40,951 bases of DNA, taken from assembly GCA_000310025.1 (NCBI GenBank), contig FN649741.1, positions 1 through 40,951 of the forward strand. The letters are read 5' to 3'. Both the position numbers and the translations under genes were made by a program. The stretch is from Ectocarpus siliculosus (lineage: Eukaryota > Sar > Phaeophyceae > Ectocarpales > Ectocarpaceae). Every line of letters starts with the position of its first letter. Within the stretch, counting starts at the first letter, position 1. The notes beneath the pieces were generated by a model. The model ran no database searches and had not been told where the DNA came from. It was given only the letters and a program-made list of their open reading frames with translations. Of this stretch, positions 31,165 to 39,210 are shown one piece after another.

Positions 31165-33889
31165 CTATTCCCAGTTGCCGACAGCCATGAAAGCGAACAC
31201 CGAGCCCGCGAGGAAGGCCAGACCCCCGAGGAGAGGAGTGACGATCAATAGCAGTGCCTGACCGATAGGTATACTGCCGTTTATGGCTTCGTCACTGCTG
31301 CTGTTGAGCACGACCATCACGAAGATCCTGTATGTAGTTCATGGACGGGTGGCAAGGCGTGGACGTCTTTATTGCGGGTTTCGGTTTAAAAAAAGGGAGC
31401 TATGGCGGTTTCGAAGGAACCCCGTGCAACCACTGTCCGATCGAAACCTCGCCGAAAGGTGACCAGCGAGCAAGATACCAGAAGGGTCGACCTTGAGCAA
31501 AGTACACCATTATCACCAGCGCCAGTAGCACCGTCGTTTGGCAACAATTCCAATCATGGCAAGGAATCCCACACACTTGTTTCGCCACCCCACTTTGACA
31601 TGATCCCGCGGCAACACACGAACTGAGAGTCTCTATACACGTGTTTCTGTCACCCTGTGCATGTCCGTTGTTTCCTTGCCCCCTCCCCCATACTGCTGTG
31701 TTTAGGTGGGACCGCGTGCCTCAAAACGATGTCAATTGCGATATTCTGGCTCCTTGAAAAGGTGTGACGTAAACAGCACATATTACACGGGGAAACCACG
31801 TCGGCAAAAGCTGCAGTTACCCGTCCCAGACACGCCAGCAATAAGTCAACAAGTCGTGCAGCTCGTTTATGAACGGAGGACCCTCCTAGAAGAATACTTA
31901 CGCTGGGTCTCGCCGTTTCTTCCATCGTCATTGTATGGTAGACGTGGGTGCGATCGTTTCGAACTCCAGGCATCAATGTTCCGATACCGCCAAGAACACG
32001 ACTCCACGACTCGAGGAACACGTGGCAACACTACTGAGAGCTTACGCAGACAGAGGCCTTCACGTGTGGCTCATTGCCGCGCGCGATGTTTGAACGTTTC
32101 AGAAAGTCCGTCAACTTCGGGAATGAAAAGGGCAAAGACGACGGGTAGGTGGGGAGCCCGCAAATACGTACCGTTTTCCAAAACCTCAACAACAACCCCA
32201 ACGATACACTCGGCTGACGGCAGTTACCACTATCAACCAGTGCGGGTTACTAGCAGGAATTACAACGGCGCTACTTTGGGGAAGGACCATGCACTCTAGA
32301 CCCACCGTTTGCATCATGCTTGGTACTGTAGATCATACCTCATTTTTGGCAGTCTTCGGCAACTTACGTCTGCATTGCATACAGTACCTTGAGGAAGTCA
32401 GAGGTAGTCTCGTACTCGTACAAACAAGAATGTAGTTTGAAAATCATCTCATGCACTCACATTATGCACCCGGTACAAAGGTCGACGATGAAGCCTAGAA
32501 TGTACAAAATGCCAGCCGTCCTGTACGTGCATTTGGTGAGCGAACAGAGAACGACGCTGCCCATGACAATCCCGATGGCACTCCCGATGGATGAGACTGC
32601 CACAAACGTGCAGGGGCATGGTGGAGTAAAACGGAGGATCGTTTCGCAACCGTTTCGGCCGTGGGTCCAACCATCATGTGTACGTTGTCGCATGAAGCAC
32701 TGAACGGTACACAAAAGCAATTGTCCTCGCAGCATCACAACTGTAGGTAGGACTGCGGCATGTTTAAGAAGCACGCTAGTCAGCCCGCTGACTAGTAGTC
32801 TAGTGGTCATCGTGCTTCTCAACAAAAGATGATGCCCGAGTCCGTCAAGCTTTCTTTCAAGCCACGAACAGTTTCCGCCAAGGTTGCCATCCGTGTGATC
32901 AGTGTGGTCTTGCCCTATCAATGATCGGTATACCATGTACTTATTAGTACAACAAGAGATTCATCCATGATTCATCGGCATATTTTGCTAAGTCCAAGAC
33001 TTTTCCCATAGACTATACGTATATATAGGGCGCAAATAAAATCCTAGAAGGATAAAATACTCAAGGCGATATTCGAACCCCGGACATTAGCTTTTTTTGA
33101 CAAAAGCACGATGACCACTACTGTAGACTACGAAGTACTATTTAGTCAGCGTTGACTAATAGTATCTGCCTCCGACAACTCCAAGAACAAACCAAATCCG
33201 CATACGCCTCTCTAATGGGCAGTTGGCTGCAATTACACTTGAAATGATACTTGTCGGCCGAAGAGAGCCTGTAGCGTGGTGCGAAGACGTCTGCCGCCGT
33301 AACAAGCAATAAACCGAGACAGTGTTACTTGTAGCCTTGGCACACCCAGGCAAATCAACTGAAATGGGGTTCCAAACTCACGAGGCCACAAGAAGTAGAG
33401 AGCGATGATGTGGATGATGATGATGGCGATAGAGATCCTTCGCGTCTGACGGTGTGGCGGAATGAAAGTGGGACGACGCATTGGAGAGGGGGCTATGGTT
33501 TAAGTATTGAACACAGCTGCCAAATGACAAGCACTCAAGTTGAGAGATGGCCATTGAGGGTGTGACAGCCCAGCACACCCAGAGGAAACAAACAACTCGG
33601 ATGGCTACATGTACGCAGCTACAGTACCCATCGATGCACACATGCATACAGTACATAGACTACAACAATTACGGATTGTATGCATACGAAAACATTCTTT
33701 CAAAGTTTCAGATCGATCAAGGCATCGCCGCCGTCATCTGCACCAGTGGTACACACAGCAGCAGTTTGTCCTCACGTTCTTCACAGCGCTCGAAACGTTG
33801 GACGGAACGCTGCAGCAGCCCCCTCGTTGTTGGACAACTGCCTTGGGAACAACGACGCTGGTTGGTTGCTGCTGGTGCTCTACTACCAT
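31165..33889 (-). CDS. four-exon polytopic membrane protein, copy 3 (intact, shorter C-terminus)
   Basis: Spliced model: exon 1 33776-33889, exon 2 33382-33445, exon 3 32461-32596, exon 4 31165-31327; 477 nt, 158 residues. Splice sites and phases equal those of copy 2. Exon 2 is 64 rather than 61 nt, adding one residue. Exon 4 stops earlier (TAG after VGNWE), removing ten residues found in copy 2. N-terminus HQQQPTSVVVPKAVVQQRGG; hydrophobic stretches are in the same places; the acidic loop is changed (NSSSDEAINGS). Intron 2 has grown to 785 nt by insertion of a tRNA-like element (about 32750-33165), which should be harmless if spliced out. Differences from copy 2 are spread over exons and introns, so the duplication is not very recent, yet all frames stay open. 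Role unknown. Most likely a membrane protein of four helices. Confidence 0.66.
32750..33165. mobile_element. 0.4-kb insertion with tRNA-like inverted arms
   Basis: Missing from intron 2 of copies 2 and 4. The ends are inverted arms, 32776-32820 and 33107-33158. Each begins with its own small palindrome (CTAGTCAGC..GCTGACTAG on the left, TAGTCA..TGACTA on the right) and continues into TAGTCTA and GTGGTCATCGTGCTT, the latter looking like a tRNA D-arm. The inside is AT-rich and has no ORF. It could be a foldback or MITE-type element, or two opposed SINEs. Borders are accurate to about 10 bp. Confidence 0.65.
33060..33138 (-). other. tRNA-Asp-like sequence, degenerate
   Basis: On the minus strand an A-box-like TAGTCTACAGTAGTGG is followed by an anticodon-arm-like GCTTT..AAAGC with GTC (Asp) in its loop, and by a B box GGTTCGAATATC. 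The loop is one base too long and the T stem does not close, so it is not a working tRNA gene. It may be the tRNA-derived head of a SINE. Confidence 0.4.
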
Positions 33890-34110
33890 GGTTGCAAGAC
33901 AAGTACTCCGGAGTCGAAAGCAACAACGTTGTGGGGTGAAGATTGGCGGTGGAGAGTGGCAGATGGTGTACGCCTCGGGCAGTTACGACTTGGTCGAAAA
34001 TGGGAGTGGAGAATGATGGGAAAGGTGTCGGTGTCGGCTGTCGGTTGTCGGCTGTTCGAATGTCGGGCTGTTGTACCAAATCTACCAAATCTACCAAATC
34101 TACCAAACGA
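33890..34110 (-). promoter_or_regulatory. conserved upstream region of copy 3
   Basis: Parallels 18177-18400. The sequence next to the ATG (TACTCCGGAGT, CTTGCAACC) and the TACCAAATC triplet run (about 34075-34105) are kept. The same region recurs inverted at 34370-34625. Confidence 0.45.
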
Positions 34111-34660
34111 ACGGTCCCGGGACCGAGGTGATGCTTTTTCCAAGAAATTGACGAACGGCGAATTGACGTTGTTGCCTTGATTTTTTTTGTGGTTGTTGTA
34201 CCGGGTGTACCAGGGGGATGTCACGAATTTCTTCGCTCATCGCCTCGCCCCCAGTCTCACTCCCTCCTCTCTCTTGCACTCCACCGGGACCGTCCTCAAC
34301 ACCCCGCTTCATCGTCCCTAGACTATGAATAACCCCGCTTTTTGTGGGGCTGTTTGGCAAAACAGATCACCTCGGTCCGGGACCGTGCGTTCGTAGATTT
34401 GGTCCATTCTCTAGATTTCTAGATTCGTATGTACAACAATAGCCCGACATTCGAAAGCAGACACCACCGACGCCTTTTCCACCTTTCTTCACTCCCATTT
34501 TCGACCAAGCCGTAGCTGCTCGAGGCGTACACCACCTGCCACTCCCCACACCGTCAATCTCCACCCCACAACGTTGTCGCTCTCGCCACCCAAGCTCACT
34601 ACTCCGGAGTACAGACGTGGTTGTCTTACAACCAATAGAGAACCAGTAGAAGTTAACCCG
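33895..34660. repeat. inverted duplication of the gene upstream region
   Basis: The left arm 33895-34140 and right arm 34370-34625 are diverged reverse complements around a spacer of about 230 bp. The right arm thus points a promoter-like region to the right. Where the family start ACCATGG should follow, it reads ACCAATAGAGAACCAG, so the ATG and a few bases are deleted and no exon 1 frame remains. Confidence 0.75.
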
Positions 34661-35165
34661 CGTTGTTACTCATTGTGTCATTGAGTTCCCGAGTTAATAA
34701 ATGGCCGACAGGGAACGTCGAGTCCCGCCCGCATCTCCTACAGTACTCTACTGAGCTGTGCTGCTGCTGCTACACCGGGAGCCCTTGGTTCTGGCGAGCG
34801 ACCGTTTCGAGTTCCACGGAAGGAAGTACTTGTTGAACACCTCCCTCCTGCATCATCTCCTAGACGTAAATACCTATACGCGATATGGGAGTTGGCTCGC
34901 CCGATGAACCGGCGGTTGCGCTCCTGGATGAGGCAGACATTATATTATTTCCTTTGCCCACACGCTCGCCTTGGGCTCCTTCCAAGCCCATGGCATGAGA
35001 CGATTGTTGTCGTTGTTGTTGTTGTTGTTGTCTTCACATAAAAAACCGTTCCGATCTCTCTCTACCCAGTACCTTCATATGTCCGTACTGATCCAACACT
35101 TGACGCGGTCGATTCCCGTGGTCACACGCAAACTTACCCTAAAAAAGTACGCTGATAGAGGTCAG
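34225..35165 (-). pseudogene. Helitron-like N-terminal region, decayed copy
   Basis: 34830-34990 parallels 13060-13230 of the Helitron-like pseudogene on the same strand (GAAGTACTT, the GCGATATGGG block, CCCATGGCATGAGACGA). The reading frame is broken several times. 34240-34800 also matches 9920-10110. The remnant is interrupted at 34995-35148 by a SINE-like repeat and continues with CTGATAGAGGTCAG at 35150. It then resumes at about 36285 beyond the palindrome array. Confidence 0.6.
34995..35148 (+). repeat. short SINE-like repeat, copy 3
   Basis: Same unit as 3100-3235. Here its limits can be read against the uninterrupted sequence at 13220-13240 and 36676-36700: the GTT run starts just after CATGAGACGA and the A-rich end stops just before GCTGATAGAGGTCAG. 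This shows a mobile unit of about 150 bp with a GTT simple-repeat end. Confidence 0.75.
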
Positions 35166-35239
35166 TAATATAAATTAGTCTAATATATATGTGGTGGTCA
35201 ATGGCCGATCTCCCACACTATATCTTGGCAAATGTGTAC

Positions 35240-36250
35240 CGCTTCCATGGAAGTATATATCAGCTTCCATGGACGAAGTATACATCAGCTTCCATGGAAG
35301 TTGATCTACCTCCTCCATGGACAATGACACCTGTTCCATGGAAGCTACACGTTTCGCACTTCCATAACCCTAACCCGAAGCGCGAAACCGCGAAACGACG
35401 CTTCCATGGAAGCGATATTCACTTCCATGGAACTAAAGATATGAAATATAGATGTGCCACTTCCTCCATGGAAGTTAACTTCCACGGAAGTCCCACGGAA
35501 ATCCCCATGGAAGAAGTGGAATAACTCCATGGAAGTCGAACCTTAGGCTTCAATGGAAGCTATTCAAAACAGGTTTAGGGCAGCTTCCATGGAAGTATTC
35601 AGTCTCGGGTAGCTTCCGGGGTTAGGGTTAGGGTTAGGGTTAGGGTTAGGGTTAGGGTTAGGGTTAGGGTCGGGAAGCTGGAATGACTGTATGTCCAGAC
35701 GCTTCCTTCGTGGTGATGCTTTGGGGTTAGGGTTAGGGTTAGGGTTAGGGTAGGGAAGCTGGAATGACCACATGTCCAGACGCTTCGGTGGATGTTGCTT
35801 TCATGGAATTTTCGGTGCGTCCACGGAAGTCGGTTTCGACCTCTCTCACCCACTTCCTCCATGGAAGTTGCTTTCATGGGAGTTTTCGTGCTTCCATGAG
35901 AGTAGCAGAGACTCTGTCAAGCGACGAGCTTCCATGAAAGTAGTACTTCCATGGGAGCTCGTCGCGCTTCCGTGGAAGGCCGAAATGCAACTTCCATGGA
36001 AGCAACGAGCGGTTGATATCGGGTGCTTCTATGGAGGAAGCGGATTTCATGGAAGCTGGAGCCCGAAACAGACGAACAGATTCCATAGAAGTCAATTTGA
36101 CTTCCATGGAAGCCACTAACATCCTTCCATGCAGGAAGTCGATACTGACTTCCATGGAAGTATCAATGAATCCCATCGAAGAGGTAACCACTTTCTCCAT
36201 GGAAGAAGTGCTTCTTCCATGGAAGTCAACTTCGACTTCCTTGGAAGCTT
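35240..36250. repeat. dispersed array of CTTCCATGGAAG palindromes
   Basis: At least eight exact copies of the perfect 12-bp palindrome CTTCCATGGAAG and about twenty variants with one or two changes lie in about 1 kb, with spacers of roughly 10-50 bp that are otherwise mostly unlike each other. The motif appears in all three frames, so ORFs across it (rich in SMEV, FHGS and LPWK) are by-products. The whole block lies between two halves of a Helitron-derived sequence (CTGATAGAGGTCAG at 35150 and AATGGCGGAGGAAGTG at 36289), so it was inserted or grew there. Confidence 0.92.
35618..35751. repeat. interstitial telomere-like TTAGGG repeats
   Basis: About eight units of GGGTTA at 35618-35670 and four more at 35723-35751. 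Each run is followed by GGGAAGCTGGAATGAC and TGTCCAGACGCTTC, so runs and flank are one duplicated unit. They lie inside the palindrome array. The runs match a TTAGGG-type telomere, but the sequence continues normally on both sides, so this is not a chromosome end. Confidence 0.92.
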
Positions 36251-36284
36251 TTTCCATTTATTTGTCAATTAGTGTATGTTACCC

Positions 36285-37205
36285 TCAATGGCGGAGGAAG
36301 TGATGAAGGTCGACAGAGAAGGCGGAAGGTGGTCTATGTATAGTAGTGGTAGTGTCCTCGAGTTTGCCCCCCCACTTCTTCCAAAGCCGTCCGTCCATGG
36401 TACATTCGCGACGTGCCGCACCGCGACACCCATGTGAGCTACCGAATGGTGTCGTCGTCGTTTAATTTACTTTTTAGCCTTTAGAGGCCAAAGAAGTAAG
36501 GGCTAAAAAGTCTTGTAATGGTTTGATCTTCTAAAAAATTACTCACAATAAAAAGGTCGCGGGGTTAGAATGCCCCGACACTTGCACGGAGGGTGACTCC
36601 CCTCGCCAGCGCTGCTTTGGACGGGACGGACATTATTTCCTTCCCACACACGCTTGCCTCGGGCTCCTCCCAAGCCCTTGGCATGAGGCGATAAGAGGTC
36701 AGCCATGTGTGTGTGTGGTTGTTGTTGTTGTTGTTGTTGTCGTTGCCACTTGAAATCGTGTCCGTTGCTAATCCCAAAATCTAGCAAAGGCAAACTCGGT
36801 CCGTGGTCACAAAAATGCTAGATAGAGCAATCAGAAGATCTAAAGAACACGCACACCAGCAGTGTGGCGGTCAATGGCGAAGTAATAAGTGGTGAACGTC
36901 GACGGAGAGAGGCGGAGAAGCTGATCGATGATGTCCTCGAGTCTGCCCTCTCCCGCTTCTTCCAAAGCCGTCCGTCCCGGGTACATTCACGATGTACCGC
37001 ACGCACCGCAACGCCCATCCATGTAAGCGCTGAATGGTGCCGTCGTCGTTTACTTCGCTGGGGCCTTTACAAGCGAAAGATATCAAACCATTGATCTAGA
37101 GTCAGGGCTGGTTTGATTTTAAAAAGCAAGTTATAATAGTCGCGGGGTTCGAATGACCCGACACTTTCACCTCCGAGGAGGGTGACTCCCTTTCGCCAGC
37201 GCTTT
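36285..37205 (-). pseudogene. Helitron-like N-terminal region, tandem decayed copies
   Basis: Two direct repeats of about 330 bp (36295-36620 and 36880-37205) match each other. Their first halves match 13260-13400, encoding on the minus strand the VRYxxNVPGTDxF motif of the Helitron-like N-domain. Between them 36610-36710 matches 13170-13250 (NVRP, MPRA). The later halves share GTCGCGGGGTT, then GCCAGCGC; one reads GGTTCGAATGACCCG like a tRNA T-arm. A GTT run sits at 36715-36745. No frame is intact. Confidence 0.6.
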
Positions 37206-37267
37206 CATCCACCCAACCAATCAATGTATCGGTATTTCGCTTCGTTCATCACTCGTGTTGGAACTGC

Positions 37268-37704
37268 TGTCACGGTAGCATGAACGGGCGCTAATACTGA
37301 GGATCATTCCATTTCACGATGGTTTGAGGAGGGCTAGGGTATACCCCAGGGTGTACCTGAATCATTGGCGGAGCCCTTCTGGAGCTCCGCCTCAACACGT
37401 GTTTTGGGTGATCGCTCACTGTTAACACGGCCAATCTCGGAAGAGGAACTTTGACCCACATCGCTAAGCAGCAAACCAGTTGTGAGTCAATGCAGGAGGT
37501 AGACCCCCCTTGCTAGTCCCTCCTTGATTAGTCCCCCCTTGTTAGTCCCCCCCTTGACTCAAATGGTAAGAGTCCATGAACCTGACCATGAAATGGATGA
37601 AACTGACCATGAAATGGAAGAAACTAATTGAACCCTAGCCAGTGCTTGTTACGCTAACACATGAGTGAGCTACCTTAAGCAATAGCGCTATAACCGCTGT
37701 GACA
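37268..37704 (+). repeat. left LTR
   Basis: Starts TGTCACGGTAGC and ends CGCTGTGACA. Contains a hairpin (GGCGGAGC, loop, GCTCCGCC near 37370-37395), three tandem TTAGTCCCCCC-like units near 37510-37555 and a doubled ACCATGAAATGG near 37585-37620. On the minus strand GGGTTCAATT resembles a Pol III B box, but no full tRNA fold is clear. Confidence 0.9.
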
Positions 37705-38204
37705 TGGTGGAGGAGTGTAGGGCACCTCTGTATACTTTGGTGAATAGACGGGTGGTTCAGGGCGCTGGAGGAATAGCGTCCGCATGGGCATGGGAGTATA
37801 GAGGAAAGTATCAGGATGGCACTACTTCTCCGTGGATCACCGAAGACACTGCCAGGGACAGTTTCTCGCCTCTGCAACATGATGTTTTTCATGCCCTGTG
37901 GGAAGACTTTCACGGGGTGAATATCGCACCACGACCCCCGGGACCGCGGTCGCGAGGAGAATGCGAAGGAGCAACGCGGACCGAAGCTCTCGCGGAATTT
38001 CCCTGTGGAACCATGGTTGGACGGGAGCTCATGGATCAAGAGAACAACATTGTGCTCAGCAGAGGGAAAGTCTGCGATTTCTATGATCCGTATTGGGGAG
38101 TGGACTTCAGCGACGGAGATTGGGAAGAGCTCAATCGCAGGGAACTAAGGCGTGGAATGGATCTTGCCACCAGACTCCCACCGCTGACCGCTCAAGAATC
38201 GTGA
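37704..38204 (+). CDS. 166-residue ORF with Tudor/chromo-like motif, in LTR element
   Basis: The only ORF of the element. Its ATG uses the last base of the left LTR, so translation would start right at the LTR border. Residues about 105-147 read VGRELM, then GKVCDFYDPYWGVDFSDGDW and EELNRREL. This G-x-V-x-(D/S)-F-D-P...W-x-V-x-(F/Y)-x-D-G-D-x-E-(D/E)-L pattern is known from Tudor-like and chromo-like ends of retrotransposon polyproteins and from some chromatin-binding proteins. I therefore suspect a left-over of the integrase tail of the parent element, or a captured host domain. The N-terminal 100 residues are not recognised. No zinc knuckle or protease is seen. The rest of the protein could serve in packaging or targeting; this is a guess. 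Confidence 0.6.
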   Translation: MVEECRAPLYTLVNRRVVQGAGGIASAWAWEYRGKYQDGTTSPWITEDTARDSFSPLQHDVFHALWEDFHGVNIAPRPPGPRSRGECEGATRTEALAEFPCGTMVGRELMDQENNIVLSRGKVCDFYDPYWGVDFSDGDWEELNRRELRRGMDLATRLPPLTAQES

Positions 38205-38279
38205 AGTCGTACACTGCCTGCCATCTTCCGTCCTCCATGCGGGAAGCTGGGGGGGGTGTGACGGCAGTGTCACGAATGA

Positions 38280-38480
38280 GGAGTTCCAAGATCGTCTTCT
38301 ACAGCCGAAGATCGTCCTCAACAGTCGGTGATCGTCGGTCAAGATGCAAGATCGTCGTCATAGTCGTCGGTCTGTGGAGACTGTTGGTAGAAGAACGTCT
38401 TCAACAGTGGTGGAAGATCACCTTCTTCAGTGGACGATCGCCTTCTTCAGTTCAAGATCGTCATCGTCAAGGAGTCCGGT
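38280..38480 (+). repeat. minisatellite built on AGATCGTC
   Basis: About ten irregular repeats of AGATCGTC/AGATCACC-YTC with CAG in the spacers follow the ORF in the internal region of the LTR element. The spacing varies from about 15 to 25 bp. Not coding; might be a packaging or structural sequence of the element RNA. Confidence 0.7.
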
Positions 38481-38573
38481 ATACGGCGGCCAAAGTACTA
38501 ACGGCCGTCATTCGGGGCCGATGATTTCAGCAATGTAACATCGACGTCGAACACACCGGCATCCGTCCTCTCG

Positions 38574-38691
38574 AGGTTAAAATCCATTTTTTGTGGTTTA
38601 ACCTGGGGAGGGCGGCATCCTCCCTTTTCAGATCTAAATTCCCGGCGTGGTTTGATCTGAGGAGGGAGAAGCGCACGTTCTGCTACCTCCT
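38574..38691 (+). other. four consecutive hairpins before the right LTR
   Basis: In a row: AGGTTAAA with TTTAACCT (38574-38604), GGGAGG with CCTCCC (38606-38624), CAGATCTAAA with TTTGATCTG (38629-38659, one bulge), and AGGAGG with CCTCCT (38660-38691). They are nearly contiguous and end 40 bp before the right LTR. Such a run is unlikely by chance and suggests a folded RNA region. Confidence 0.7.
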
Positions 38692-38730
38692 GAGCATTTT
38701 GTGTTTTTCAACACATGTATGCTGGGGGGG

Positions 38731-39167
38731 TGTCACGGTAGCATGAACGGGCGCTAATACTGAGAATCATTCCATTTCACGATGGTTTGAGGAGGGCTAG
38801 GGTGTACCCCAGGGTGTACCTGAATCATTGGCGGAGCCCTTCTGGAGCTCCGCCTCAACACGTGTTTTGGGTGATCGCTCACTGTTAACACGGCCAATCT
38901 CGGAAGAGGAACTTTGACCCACATCGCTAAGCAGCAAACCAGTTGTGAGTCAATGCAGGAGGTAGACCCCCCTTGCTAGTCCCTCCTTGATTAGTCCCCC
39001 CTTGTTAGTCCCCCCCTTGACTCAAATGGTAAGAGTCCATGAACCTGACCATGAAATGGATGAAACTGACCGTAAAATGGAAGAAACTAATTGAACCCTA
39101 GCCTGTGCTTGTTACGCTAACACATGAGTGAGCTACCTTAAGCAATAGCGCTATAACCGCTGTGACA
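38731..39167 (+). repeat. right LTR
   Basis: Same length as the left LTR and identical except for about five bases (for example TGAGAATC for TGAGGATC, GGGTGTACC for GGGTATACC, GACCGTAAAATGG for GACCATGAAATGG). Directly preceded by the purine tract and followed by the target duplication CTGC. Confidence 0.9.
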
Positions 39168-39210
39168 CTGCATCACAGCATTGATAGATTATTGCATATT
39201 ATGAATATTG

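Larger units (their letters stand above)
29991..34135. repeat. duplication unit B, right part
   Basis: Continues unit B after the DIRS-containing insertion and matches 14575-18430 of unit A, including gene copy 3 and its upstream region. From 29991 to 31164 it is the downstream flank of copy 3, with blocks at 30410-30760 strongly shared with 15015-15370 and 5940-6330. Confidence 0.85.
37268..39167 (+). mobile_element. non-autonomous LTR retrotransposon, complete
   Basis: Two LTRs of exactly 437 bp bound an internal region of 1026 bp. The element is flanked by a 4-bp target duplication (CTGC at 37264-37267 and 39168-39171). LTR ends are TGTCAC and GTGACA. The internal region begins with TGG, as a primer-binding site should, and ends in a purine tract CTGGGGGGG directly before the right LTR. 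There is no reverse transcriptase, integrase or protease. It carries one ORF, a minisatellite and a series of hairpins. The LTRs differ at only about five places, so the insertion is fairly young. It would depend on enzymes from another element. Orientation follows the tract and the ORF. Confidence 0.9.

Noticed and set aside
35618-35751. True chromosome end
   Set aside because: The TTAGGG runs are short and continue into the same array and further elements on both sides.
35564-35877. Minus-strand ORFs with long NPNPNP or TLTLTL runs
   Set aside because: Translation of the TTAGGG repeats.
35240-36250. Possible CRISPR-like array
   Set aside because: The repeat is a 12-bp palindrome with irregular spacers, no leader and no cas genes, in DNA that is clearly eukaryotic.
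35189-36303. ORFs of 90-127 codons across the palindrome array on both strands
   Set aside because: They consist of the palindrome read in three frames (SMEV, FHGS, LPWK) with unrelated spacers; the frame is not kept from one palindrome to the next.
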